Source: Inia geoffrensis
Taxonomy: Eukaryota; Chordata; Mammalia; Artiodactyla; Iniidae
DNA: 64,000 nucleotides
Reading direction: 5' to 3'
NCBI GenBank assembly: GCA_036417435.1
Contig: CM070910.1
Coordinates: 71,718,784 to 71,782,783, forward strand
Shown: piece by piece, positions 1 to 10,830 of the stretch
Layout of the letters: each line of letters begins with the position of its first letter
Numbering within the stretch: the first letter of the stretch is position 1
Notes under the pieces: generated by a model
Told to the model about the DNA's origin: nothing
What the model saw: the letters and a program-made list of their open reading frames with translations, nothing else
Database searches by the model: none
Translations under genes and position numbers: made by a program

Positions 1-279
1 ATTTTACTATTCTTCCAGAGTCTATTCTATAGCATCCTTGTTCTATAAGAGATTAATAGGTATGAGATTGCAAAAGTAAATCCAAGCATGTGAGGGTAAC
101 ACTGGCTAAACAAAATTAATAAGGCTCTTTATTGCAAAATTAATAGAACGTGTGTTAAGTATGAATGAAAGAGAGTGTGTGGTGAGTTTTCCAAATTTTC
201 ATTTTAAAAAAGTCTCTGGACCCCTTTTCTTAAAGCATCTCAAGGAATGGTTCTTTTGGAAAAAGGCTTATTTGTTTGT
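1..279. other. AT-rich non-coding DNA
   Basis: No open frame of note and no repeat recognised. Confidence 0.5.
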
Positions 280-530
280 TTATCCTTTATCATAGATTTG
301 TCTTTCTCTCCCTATTCACGTCTGCTCAGTAAATTGAGGGCAAGGACCTGGTTGCTTTTATTTTTAAATTTTAAATTGATTCATTAGTTCTTTTGAAAGC
401 ACTTTGAAGTAAGAACCCCCTAGATGCAAGGTGATGGCTCCCTTCTAAAGGGTGTGCATTTCTGAGACATGAAAACTTTCTTTCCTGCCTCATATGAGTT
501 TGAAATAAATTTTTACTGAATGGAAGAATG
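280..530 (+). repeat. Possible L2 LINE 3' fragment
   Basis: The stretch has the L2-like phrase for 'gagggcaaggacctggt' followed about 150 bases later by a 'gaaataaatttttactgaatg' type ending, as in L2 3' ends. The match is diverged and interrupted by AT-rich DNA, so this is a tentative call. Confidence 0.35.
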
Positions 531-3411
531 AAGAGATGAATACAAGAAAAAATATTCCACAGTCTTAAATAATGAATTAAACTAGTTGTTTTGAAGAACT
601 GACTAATGTGGTGGTTCTGGGAAGGGAGACTACATTCTAATATGAAATGTGTGTATTACACGTATAATTTACACTTACATCACACTACACGTTTTCAGAA
701 AATTTAACTTAAGAAAAGCTTGGAAATAACTTGGAAATACAGCAGCACAATTGTGTCATAAAGAGAATCCCGAAAACCCATACAAGTGCAGATACAAGAG
801 CTGGTTTAGGCAGTGATGTTGGCCGTCTGCTCTGTTTGGGTTCTTGGTATATTGAGATCAATGAAACAGAACTTCTACTGATTCGAAGTTGTTCCAGTGG
901 GACACGTGCAGCTGATCTGGGCTTGTAAGCTTGGAGGCTCACCCAGTCCTCAGTTTACAGTTCACACTCTTGTTTCACCCACAGGTAGGCTCTCCGGTCC
1001 TCTGACCCTTGGTCACCCAAAGAATTGTGTTTATACCCAGGATAGGAGTTTTATCTAAATTACAGGATGCTTGGGACTGCCTGCCCTTTGCAGATGATGG
1101 ATGTAGATTAGCCGATCTAAACAATTAGTTAAGGAACAATCTGATCCCTGGTGACAATTAGGGTGTTGAAGGCATCTTGCTGACAGCTGTGGTGACAGCA
1201 GACGGACAGTAAAACTCCCCCTCACTGAAATCAAGAAACTGGGTCTTTCCGATTTACAAGCAGTTTCTTTGTTTTTGGTTTGGGGGTTTTCCTTTGTATG
1301 GGCTCTTAAAGGACTTAAAAATGACTGAAAAGTTGGCTAAGTAGTGGAAATGTCTGCTACATAGTGGAAAATGTAGAAATGGTAACTTATAATTCTAGCT
1401 GAATCATTTCTCAGATCTGACTCTTGGAAGGATTAAGCTGATAAGAGAAATTGAAGAAACCTGACACCTTATACTTTCCCTGAAATAAGTCAAATTTAAA
1501 ATTTAAGTCAAGATGTTTTCGGAGACAGTACATGTGGGGATCCCCCCCGCCGTCTTTTAGCTTCCTTAAGTATGAAAGTGATCTGCAGCGTACAGAGCTA
1601 TACACTTTTAACCTTCACTAAATAAGTTTTAGAAAAACAGTGTTTAGAGAGAATACTTTATTTCAGGAATCTAGAAATCCTAAGATGTCAACAGAGTACT
1701 ACTTTTTTTGCTACCACTCTCAAAAAAGAAACATTTTAATTATAAATGCTCTGAAGAATGAATTAATTTTTAAAATTTAAACATTTTGGTATGTTTACAT
1801 AGGATCTTTTCCCAATTCCCCCATCAGTTGAATAAGCCTGTGGATGTTCTCCAAGCTGGCTCCTTCCCTACAGAAAAGAACACATTTCTCCAGAAAGAAT
1901 TTTGAGGAATGTGTCCAAATCTTAAATCCCTTCTTCCCCATGAGAAAAAATGGGGAGGGAATCAGGACATGGATTTCTATTTCAACTCTTCTTTCTTAGA
2001 TCTTTGAATTACAGGATAATAAAAATAAACCTAGAAGACATTGCAGTGAATTTTTGGAGCAGCTGGAAAAGAAACCATAAAATGAGTGATTACAATCAAC
2101 AAAGTGTGATAACAGCTGAACGCATTAGACCCATCCTTAAAAAGCCAGACCCCACCCCCTTCCCCTCTTGGACCTTTTTGATAGAGAAGGGGGTGTCACA
2201 ATACAATCCAAACATGTTCTCTGTCCATATTGGGTTAAGAAAATATAGCGCTGGTCGCTGTCTCCAAATGACAGACATCCACAGATGGAGAGTGGAGGAT
2301 TTTACTGTGCTGCCTATTCCACCAGGCAGATTCTGTTAGGAAAGCACCCACCTGCACCAGGGTCTGGCCTGGGTACTATAAAAAACAAATCCTTCACCGT
2401 GGTCACTGCTCTCTAGAAGCATAGGTAATTTCTCTTTGCCTGTCTTCCTTTGGCTATGATAGTAAAAGGAAAGTCCTAAAAGTATGTAGCTTTTCTTGCC
2501 TTTTGGAGAGTTCTCAATTAAAAGGGTCTTGTACTCTTTACTATAGAGCTTTTAAACATTGCCCCGTAGAAGAAATGCCTTTTTTGATGCTTGAATATAA
2601 AAATCACAATTTCCCAAGTTGTTATCTGAATGCATTTAAAAGTTATTTAAATAATGGGAAAAAAGTTAAAGGTGAAATTTGGTCTGATGAAAATAGTTGT
2701 AAGATTTTGAAATACCTGCTCTAAACTGTATTTGGTAATTATAACAACCTAAGTGAAAAAATTTAATTTTATGTTAGGAAAAGCCTCTTTTATTTTCTCA
2801 CTGGCAAATATTTTTAAAAGGAAAAGTTTTTCTTCAGTGGGAAATTATGACTACAATGGGTGTAAACAGAAAGTCAAAAAAAAGACTATGCTTGAATACC
2901 TCTGAAGAAATTCATGCCTAAATATAGAGAGAATTTCAAAGCAGATACCATAGGCTTAACTCCATATTCAGACATAACCCTATATATCTTCAGGTTTTTT
3001 TCCCATTATTTTGAGATCATAGACAAATGACTTCTGTATTTAGCAGCCTGCATGTGGGGAACTCATTTTCATGCACAAAATTAAATACGTGATCCTCTCA
3101 AAAAGAATGGCACTTTCTTAGAGTCGGGGCAAAAGTTTTTCCCAGCATAGCTCTTGGTTTCCCTTTCAAATCCAAAAACGTCTGTAAAAAGTAACATAAA
3201 ACATCAACATTTAAATACTAAATTAGGTTTAATATTTCAGACCCATTGAGTATGAAACCTGACATAAACTGAGATATTAACAAATAGTTCCAGAGGTAGC
3301 TTTTATATTTCTAGAAATGCAGCATATCAAAATTCATCCAGGTAGTTTTGGTACCAGTTTACTCTCATTAGGGAATTTAACATCCACACAAAAAGGAAAA
3401 AAAGTGTCCAT
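531..3411. other. Unique non-coding DNA, no gene seen
   Basis: AT-rich sequence without a recognised repeat. The longest open frame (1950-2339, 129 codons, plus strand) has no family resemblance and no convincing splice or start context. A TATA-like 'actataaaaaac' lies near 2376, but nothing downstream supports a promoter. The part near 1040-1210 is less AT-rich and could be a conserved non-coding block, which only an alignment could show. Confidence 0.5.
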
Positions 3412-3424
3412 AGCCCATCAATTT

Positions 3425-3656
3425 TATTTTATTTATTTTTATTATTATTATTATTTTTTTTTTTGCAGTACCCGGGCCTCTTACTGTTGTGGCCTCTCCC
3501 GTTGCAGAGCACAGGCTCCGGACACACAGGCTCAGTGGCCATGGCTCACGGGTCCAGCCACTCCGCGGCACGTGGGATCTTCCCGGACAGGGGCATGAAC
3601 CCGTGTCCCCTGCATTGGCAGGTGGACTCTCAACCACTACGCCACCAGGGAAGCCC
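3425..3656 (-). mobile_element. CHR-2-type tRNA-derived SINE, full length
   Basis: Read on the minus strand the element starts 'gggcttccctggtggcgtag', contains the tRNA-like head with the pol III B-box region, and ends in an A-rich tail seen here as T and ATT repeats (3425-3464). It is flanked by a 13-bp exact target-site duplication AGCCCATCAATTT at 3412-3424 and 3657-3669, so both ends are fixed. Open frames across it are accidental. Confidence 0.93.
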
Positions 3657-3669
3657 AGCCCATCAATTT

Positions 3670-4010
3670 CATATCATATAAGCTTATATGGATCTAATTC
3701 TGCATAAAGAATGGTTTCTTTAAAAAAAAAAAAAAAACTTTTTAAATGATCAGATATATTATTTTTCTACTCAAAGAAAACTTCCTTTGAAATTTAAAGA
3801 CAGCTGCTTGACAAGAATTTATGTAACTATCTCCATGAAAATTTTATTTACAGTAGTTATTAAGCCATTATTTAGAAAAATAGAAGATAGCTGGACAAAT
3901 GATTAATAAGCAAATTGTTAAAACAATTATGATATGACCATCAACAATCAGATTTTTTAGAGCATTTAATAATTTGGGGAAGTGCCCATGATATGATATT
4001 AAATAAAACA
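3670..4010. other. AT-rich non-coding DNA
   Basis: Contains an A run at 3722-3737 and otherwise unique AT-rich sequence; nothing else recognised. Confidence 0.5.
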
Positions 4011-4344
4011 GGGACTTCCCAGGTGGTCCAGTGGTAAAGCACCCACCTTACAATGCAGGGGACGCAGGTTTAATCCCTGGTCAGGGAACTAAGACCCTAC
4101 ATGCTGCGGGGCAACTCAGCCCGTGTGCCACAGCTACTGAGCTCCTCAACTAGAGAGCCTGCGTGCTGCAAACTACAGAGCCCATGCGCCCTGGAGCCTG
4201 TGCACCACAATTAGAGAAGAGAAAACCCACACGCCGCCACTAGAGAGAAGCCCATGCTGCAACGAAAGATCCCGCATGCCTCAATGAAGATCCTGCGTGC
4301 CGCAACAAAGACCTGTCGCAACCAAAAATAAACAAACAAAAATA
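4011..4344 (+). mobile_element. CHR SINE, long subtype (about 330 bp)
   Basis: Starts 'gggacttcccaggtggtcca', followed by a tRNA-like head with a diverged B box ('ggtttaatccctgg'). The long subtype body has repeated 'ctgcaac..agcccatg' phrases and ends in an AAAATAAACAAA tail. It is more diverged than the CHR-2 copies and its flanking duplication is not clear in the A-rich DNA. Confidence 0.88.
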
Positions 4345-6541
4345 AGACGAAAAATGGTAGAGCAGAATACAAACTACGTATATGGGAGAAAATTTTCCTC
4401 TTGGTAATGGAAGTTGCTGGTGGCTGACCAGAGCATTGTCTTTAAGAAGGCTCCATTTTGAAATGAATCATATGTATTTTTGTAGCTGTGAACCTTATCC
4501 TCTATGCTTCTTTCCCTTTGAAAATGGAGCACTCTTTTTTCCCTCTGCATAGAGCAATATATCTGCCCTGCTAAACAATAAAAATGATTGAGATTATTAG
4601 GGGAACAGAGTTTAAGTTGTAGTTTATTCTAAGACTTTGCATGTTTCTTTAATACTTCTCATAGGGCGTAGTCCAAGGTGCTTTAAAAAAAAAAGATGCT
4701 GCCCTGAAATCTTTATTTAAAATGTGGTCCCTTTTCTTGTTTTATCATGAACAAAATACACCCCGTAACTCTGACTTCAATAACTTTGGGTCGCTTTGCG
4801 TCATTGGTTTTTAAAACTGTGTTGTATGGCATAATTTATTAAAAAGTTTAAAGTGGATCCCTGGGAATTTAGATATGAAAGTTTTTTTTAATCTACTAAA
4901 ATATTTTCAGGAAAAAAATTAATTCTGACTTTGAAATTATAGCTACTATTCATTTTATCCAAAACCTTCATTTCTATCACCTGTATAAACATAGTTGGGA
5001 TAACTAAGTATACAGATGTCCAACCGATTTCTAATTACTTTGTTATTTTCATCAGTGCTGGGCGGTCAGTGAGTTTTTCCTGTCAATATTTTACGTGCAC
5101 AGTGTGAAAGAGCTACGAGAGAGCTTAAGAAGTTTCATTCTCTGCTGCCTACAATAGCTCAGAGGAGAGGGTGGGCAAATCTGGGCCTTAGAGCGCCACC
5201 CCACGGTAAACTGGGCGAAGGGCACCCCGGGGTGTGCTCTGCTCTTTTACTCATTCTCTCCTTAGTCACGGGAAACGGAAAAGGAGCGTCAGTTCACTGG
5301 ATTTATTCAAAACGTCAGCAATTCTAAATAACTTGCTTTCTCTGCACTGGTGGCTGAGCAGTTGCTGAATTTAGGAAACTCTTTGAATACTCTGCAGTAT
5401 AACTTAAAGGACAGCCTTTCTTTTTTTCAGGTAGAGTAGAAAATGTGTGAGAATCTGAGTAAATAAATATTGCTACAACAAAGAAAGCTTTGTGAGCCTG
5501 TGCCACCACATTCACTCTCACAACAATTCTAGTTTAATTATCAACTTCGATACCTAAAATCAGTATTCATAATGCTTCTTACTTTGCAGGGGAATCATAA
5601 GCTTTGCTAAAACTGCCAAAACCAATAAACAAAGAGTACAGGCAGTTGTACCTTTTGGGGTATTAAAATAGAATTTGAATGTGTAAGTCGCTAGATTTAT
5701 GGATAAGAAACTTAGGAACACAAAGCAAGATATTGTGAAATGACAATTCTTGCATGGATTAAAAACATTTTTTTTTTTACAGCTACAGATCACCTTCATT
5801 TTCACCCCAGTGATCTCTTTTTATATATAGTAAAAATAACATTACCTTTCCTGTGTTCATTCCAAAATTACTTTTTTTAGAGTAAAAGGGAAGAATACAA
5901 TTGAAATTCTACTTGCCACTTTTAAAATCCACATTAGCAGAATAAAAATGTGTTAATCACCCTGACTCAAAGGCTATTTGTGTGTTTTAACTATATTAAA
6001 TGTTCTTCTGTTGTTACAGTTTTTGAGATTAATAAGTCCTCAAGAATTCCTCACACACAATGGAAAGAATCCATTTGCAAATGTAACAAGTCCTGGCAGA
6101 GGCATTTCTTCAGGCAATTCCCAAGGAAGGGAATTTGGGACAAGGGGCCAGATTCAGGAGTCTAGTATGTCTTTTCTGGAGCCACGCACCCCCCTTTTTC
6201 CAAAGTATCTTCCAGTTGACTTCACAAATGGCTTTTGCAGGCATAATTGGGGTGAAAACCAGCAGCAGTTGGGAGAAAAGACATAATCTCTATAAGAAAA
6301 GAAAAAGTTAACTTTTTGGAAAATTGGACAGGAAGAGTAGTTAAATGGCATTTTTCTGCCCATACGCCAAACCTCTCTTCTAACTGCCACTTTACTTATC
6401 TCTCAGGATTTCTTTTTCAGAAATGGTAATGATAATAAAGCATGTTTAATGAGCAGAGCTATTGTTTACCATGCTCTGTCCTCACCCCTGATGAGAACTC
6501 CCTTTGTGTTCTAAAGATGGGGGTATGAAAATTTTCAACTT
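4345..6541. other. Unique non-coding DNA, no gene seen
   Basis: AT-rich sequence with no repeat recognised. A short less AT-rich part lies at 5160-5280 and contains an imperfect CTCF-like string at about 5190-5204. Open frames here are 102 codons or fewer and not recognisable. Confidence 0.5.
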
Positions 6542-6553
6542 AAAGATAATACC

Positions 6554-6743
6554 GGGCTTCCCTGGTGGCGCAGTGGTTGAGAGTCCGCCTGCCGATGCAG
6601 GGGATACGGGTTCGTGCCCCGGTCTGGGAAGATCCCACATGCCGCGGAGCGGCTGAGCCCGTGAGCCATGGCCGCTGAGCCTGCGCGTCCGGAGCCTGTA
6701 CTCCGCAACGGGAGAGGCCACAACAGTGAGAGGCCCGCATACC

Positions 6744-6773
<30 letters not shown>
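6554..6773 (+). mobile_element. CHR-2-type SINE, intact and young
   Basis: Begins 'gggcttccctggtggcgcag' and carries an A-box-like 'tggcgcagtgg' and a B-box-like 'ggttcgtgcc', then ends in a pure A tail (6746-6773). A 12-bp exact TSD, AAAGATAATACC, lies at 6542-6553 and 6774-6785. The intact tail and exact duplication suggest a recent insertion. Confidence 0.96.
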
Positions 6774-6778
<5 letters not shown>

Positions 6779-6899
6779 TAATACCTGTTAAGGGAACTGT
6801 TGTTTACTGATTGACAAATAAATGTACAAATCAGGTGTACTGTGGAAATAAAAGATTATATTAAATAAATGGAAGAAAAAATAATATTTTTTTATACTT

Positions 6900-7215
6900 C
6901 ATAGTCCAAGTTAACCCAGTTATCTTTTCTTTAATTGTAGAGTATAGCTTACATAGAAAAGAATATTACTGTATGAAACATTTAAAGAATTAATTATTAA
7001 TTAATAATAAAACACACATGGAACTATCAATTGATTAAGAAATAGAACACTGCTCTACTTTAGAAGGCCTCTATAGCCACTTCTTCATTATATTAACTCC
7101 CTTTCCAAAGAAATAGCCTTTATCCTGACTTCTGTGATATTCATTCTCTTGGGTTTTTTTAAAAAATATAATTCTACTATCTATGTAAGTATAAACTGAA
7201 TGATTTTGCATGTTT
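6900..7215 (-). mobile_element. Possible old LINE (L1M-type) 3' fragment
   Basis: The phrases 'aagaaatagaacactgc', 'tatcctgacttctgtgatat' and the following order resemble old L1 3' UTR pieces read on the minus strand. The match is weak and AT-rich, so this is tentative. Confidence 0.3.
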
Positions 7216-8469
7216 CTATCCATCTCCTCCAGGATGGAAATTTTAGAGAGTTCATATACCTCCCACCTCTTTCCCCTGGCCAAAAGACTCAAGTTTCCCA
7301 GGATCCATGGCCCCTTCCCAAGCAGGCGTCAGTCTCCTTAATTCTAGTTTATCCTATGAGATTCTTAGGCTGTAGATGACAGAGTGAGTGCATGTACATA
7401 GCTAATAACCAGTGCATTCTACGGATGCTCCAAAATTGCTAGACCTGGGTGTAGGCTAATGTGTAGGAAGAGTGGCTGGATAGCTATGTTGTGTGACTTC
7501 AAGGCACCAAACCCCTTCATTCTGTTATTTCAATATATGTCTCAAAATCAGGTCAATGCCTTAATGCGACAATTTGGGGCTTTATTGCTTTGACATACGG
7601 CTGTGTTTTGAAAGCAAATAACCCTGGGATGTGCACCCTAATCTGCTTTATCAGTTATGCATTCTTCATAGTAAAAGAAGGTCTTAGGCTGGTTTCTGGG
7701 CTCATGTTTTCAGAGAGGACAAGGTGAGGTCATCAGGACCAATAGGATCATTGATGGGACCTCCTGAAGACTTGCATTTGATGACAATAGCCAAGCCAGG
7801 TAGAAAAGAGCAGTGCACTGAATATGTGCATGTCAGCAGGAGCCCATTGTGTTTAAGCTTTGGATGGTGGTAGTATGCATTTGACTGTGATATATGCTGA
7901 CTTCCTGAGGCAGGTGGCACTGTACTAAGTTTCCTTCCCAAATTTCTTCTGGAGTTTTGCTGAGAAAGGAAATCTGTAACCCACGGAGAAGTTCAGTGTG
8001 TGAAACACCATTGTAAGAAAATAACTGAAAGAAGAGTTTGCTAACACTTTGGACAGCCCAACCCAGCAAACATCACCTACACTAATTAACATCCCAAGAG
8101 CTCTTGCAAAAAACAGCGCGTTTTTTTTTTTTTATTAACATGATGTGCTTAGGAACTTTAGGAAGGGATTCTTTCAGCAATACTGTGCTCCTACCACTGC
8201 CTAAAGCCTTGGCTTAATTTAGATTTGGAGACAAAAGATTACATCTAGATCCAGCCCCGTTGCAAAGTGCTCTTGAATCAACAAGGTCACGAGGCTGGAG
8301 CTTGATTTATCTTGTAACTTTCCATCAAATACCACTTTAAACCCTTCTATTAAACTCTACTCTTGCAGATGAGAGCCGGCACAAAGCGCAGGCAGAAAGG
8401 GTGTGTAGGGTGAAGCACCTTGATTTGCATGGGTGAGCTGATGAAACAATAAATTCAAACAATGTGTTC
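7216..8469. other. Unique non-coding DNA, no gene seen
   Basis: No repeat or gene recognised. It includes a T run at 8121-8133 and small open frames (79 codons or fewer) without family resemblance. Confidence 0.5.
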
Positions 8470-8473
8470 CTAT

Positions 8474-9047
8474 TGAAGCCAAATACAGCTTCTGTGCCTC
8501 AACACCAAATTAATTATCAGAGACAGAGTTTGGGGTGAAGTAGAAAAGAATAGCTTTATTGCTTTGCCAGGCAAAGGGGACCACAGATGGCTAATGCCCT
8601 TAAAATTGTGTGTCCTGGCATGGAGGGAGTAGTGAGAAGTGTTATGGTAATGGTTCAAAGAGGGTATGATCAGCTCATGGACACTCTTCTGATTGGTTGG
8701 TGGTCTGGTTCCAACCGGTCTGAGGTCTAGTGCTTGTGGGCAGCATACTGTTAATTTCTCCCACCTGGTAGGGGTTTCAGTATCTGCAAAACAGCTCAAA
8801 GATATTGCTATGTATACCCCTTGAGGGAGAACCAGACCCCTGCCCCAAGGCTGTACTATTGTTTCTTTTGACTATTCCTCCCAAGTAGCCTCATCCCCTC
8901 CCTTCCCTAATTAGCAACTGTTTCAATCTGCTCAGAACTCAGGGAAAGTCACAGAGGCTGAATGAAGCCTATTTCCTGTAATCGAGAAATGGGGGACACA
9001 GAAAGGCTTTTGGGCCCAGGAGTCCCACAGGGTCCTGCTCGGTATCA
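8474..9047 (-). mobile_element. Class I ERV solo LTR, copy 1 of family A
   Basis: Long terminal repeat read on the minus strand: it starts TGATACC, has an AATAAAG poly(A) signal (plus-strand complement at about 8551-8558), and ends GGCTTCA. The flanking 4-bp duplication CTAT at 8470-8473 and 9048-9051 fits a class I (gammaretrovirus-like) integration. No internal gag, pol or env sequence is next to it, so it is a solo LTR left by recombination. A second copy of the same family lies at 39039-39666 on the other strand. Confidence 0.85.
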
Positions 9048-9154
9048 CTATATCCCAGAGTACTAGAGTTGCTAATAGATAAAACCCAAAGTTTCTGGAT
9101 TAATTCAGAAAACCCAGGGTCTCTATGAATAGTCTGCAATTGTGTCCTTATCCA

Positions 9155-9342
9155 GCAGTTCCTAACTTTGCACTTTGTAATCGCCTGGAGAATTTTGAAA
9201 ACTAGAGATGTTTGTGTTCTATTCCCAGGGATTCTGACTTAATTGGCCTATATTGCAGTCCAGGTATTGGAATTTTAAAAGATGCCCCCCCCCCCCCCCC
9301 CGGTGATTTTGATGTAAAGTCAAGACTAGGACCACTGGGATA
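9155..9342 (+). mobile_element. hAT-like non-autonomous DNA transposon fossil
   Basis: Has the arrangement of short MER-type hAT elements: 'cagcagttcctaac' at one end, 'agactaggaccactg' at the other as an imperfect inverted end, with 'ggtgattttgatgtaaagtc' near the 3' end. No clear 8-bp duplication remains. A run of 17 C interrupts it. Confidence 0.5.
9285..9301 (+). repeat. Homopolymer of 17 C
   Basis: Seventeen consecutive C residues inside the hAT-like fossil. Such runs are rare, unstable and error-prone in sequencing. Confidence 0.9.
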
Positions 9343-9756
9343 GTCAGTCTAGAATTGACCACATTTTATGGTCTGAATCAAGGAGAATAGAAGTGGTAGA
9401 CACAAGGGTTTGTTCCCAGCACTGTGCATAATGGATTGAACGGTGACCACCCAAGAAGATATGTTCACCTCTTAATTCCTAGAACCTGTGAATGTGACCT
9501 TATTTGGAAAAGGGTCTTTGCAGATGTAATTAAGTTAAGGATCTCAAGATGAGATCATCTTGGATTATCTGTGTGGGCCCTACATTAGGACAAGTGTCCT
9601 TACAAGTGAAAGGCAGAGGGAGATTTGACATGGAGGCAAGGGAAAGCCATCTGAAGAAAGAGGCAGAGATTGGAGTCATGTAGCCACAAGCCAAGGAACG
9701 CCTGGGCCACCAGAAGAGTCTCTGAGGGAATGTGACCCTGACCATACTTTCAGACT

Positions 9757-9812
9757 TCTGGTCTTCAGAACTGTGAGAGAACAATCTGGTCTTCAGAACT
9801 GTGAGAGAACAA
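9757..9812 (+). repeat. 28-bp exact tandem duplication
   Basis: Two identical units, 9757-9784 and 9785-9812, each beginning TCTGGTCTTCAGAACTG. They sit in the MLT1 LTR immediately before the SINE insertion site. Confidence 0.9.
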
Positions 9813-9816
9813 TGCT

Positions 9817-9831
9817 TTCTTTCTTTTCTTT

Positions 9832-9899
<68 letters not shown>

Positions 9900-9957
9900 T
9901 TTCTTTCTTTCTTTCTTCTTTCTTTCTTTCTTTCCTTCCTTTCTTTTCTTTCTTTCT
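9817..9957 (+). repeat. TTTC microsatellite from a SINE tail
   Basis: About 140 bases of nearly pure TTTC repeats with a few interruptions. It occupies exactly the position of the poly(A) tail of the minus-strand SINE that follows, so it probably grew from that tail. The open frames of up to 144 codons across it (Lys/Arg/Glu or Phe/Leu/Ser repeats) are artefacts. Confidence 0.9.
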
Positions 9958-10062
9958 TTGCCACATGGCTTGTGGAATCTTAGTTCCCCAACCAGGGATT
10001 GAACCTGCGCCCTTGGCAGTGAAAGCTCGGAGTTCTAACCATTGGACCGCCAGGGAATTACC
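9958..10062 (-). mobile_element. Short tRNA-type CHR SINE
   Basis: The minus strand reads from the 5' end through 'ccctggcggtccaatggtt' and a B-box-like 'ggttcaatccctgg', ending at 'aagccatgtggc'. A 9-bp TSD, AACAATGCT, at 9808-9816 and 10063-10071 brackets the SINE together with the TTTC tract. Confidence 0.88.
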
Positions 10063-10136
10063 AACAATGCTATTTTAATTCACCCAGTTGGGTGCCATAA
10101 CATGTTATGGCAGCCCTGGAAAATTAATACACAATT

Positions 10137-10290
10137 TAATTGCTTTACTCACATTATCTCATTTCATTCTCACAAAAATCCCTACAAGTGAGGTACTATT
10201 GTCCCCATTTTAGAGATGAAGAAACTAAGACTGAGAAAGACTGAACAGCCTGCCCCAGATGCAGAGCTACCAGTGGTGCAACAAGCATTT
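10137..10290 (-). mobile_element. MIR SINE fragment
   Basis: Contains the MIR order 'cattatctcatttcattctcaca', 'ggtactattgtccccatttt', 'agatgaagaaactaagac', read on the minus strand. Confidence 0.75.
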
Positions 10291-10671
10291 ATACTTGACC
10301 AGAGTCATGCTTGGTGGGCTAAAACTCAGAACATGAGACTTCCAGAATGTTGCTGGCCACTGTGACTTGGACCCAGTGAGTCCAAACATACCCTGGTTCC
10401 AGCTCCATCTCTCACCCCCAAGGACAATATACTTCATTTTATAAAAATTTAGACACATTTTGTATGAATGATTCTTCTCTGTTCGTACACATTAAAATAT
10501 GCAGTTGGAATTAGATACCTGGGAGGAAGGATATTAAAATACATTTATATTATTGCTGCTATGAAGGTTTTCCAGGCCTTGGGAAGCTCACTCAACTATG
10601 AATGTTTAATGGTCTTTAAAATCACTAAATCTAGGCTAGGTGTCTTAAAACTTGAATTGTTTTTCCAATTC
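10291..10671. other. Unique non-coding DNA
   Basis: No repeat or gene recognised. Confidence 0.5.
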
Positions 10672-10830
10672 AGTTACTGAGATCTGGGACCTAGCGGAGA
10701 TTACTCAACTCTTCTGTATCTCAGTGTTCTCATCTGTAAAACAGCATGGAAACTCTGCCAACCTCTCAAGGTTTTGTGTGTGAAAACGCTTTGAAAATGA
10801 TAAAGCTCTCCACAGATTTATGTTGTGACT
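10672..10830 (+). mobile_element. MIR SINE fragment
   Basis: MIR-like phrases 'tctgtatctcagtgttctc', 'atctgtaaaacagcatgg' and 'aaaacgctttgaaaatgata' occur in plus orientation. Diverged. Confidence 0.55.

Larger units (their letters stand above)
9422..10131 (+). mobile_element. MLT1-type LTR (ERVL-MaLR), interrupted
   Basis: Old MaLR LTR recognised by the ordered phrases for 'aatgtgaccttatttgg', 'tctttgcagatgtaattaag', 'gtgggccctacattagg' and 'cttcagaactgtgagaga', and by the ending 'ggcagccctggaaaattaat'. A SINE plus TTTC microsatellite (9817-10062) splits it, and a 28-bp tandem duplication lies just before the break. Its ends are approximate. Confidence 0.75.

Noticed and set aside
1950..2339. 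129-codon plus-strand open frame
   Set aside because: Composition and lack of family resemblance suggest chance in non-coding DNA.
2376..2400. TATA-like promoter
   Set aside because: No initiator, downstream frame or CpG context supports transcription here.
8474..9047. Complete endogenous retrovirus between the two family A LTRs
   Set aside because: The LTRs face opposite ways, are 30 kb apart, and no gag, pol or env sequence lies between them; each has its own target duplication.
9530..9964. 144-codon minus-strand open frame rich in Lys/Arg/Glu
   Set aside because: It is the translation of the TTTC microsatellite plus MLT1 LTR sequence.
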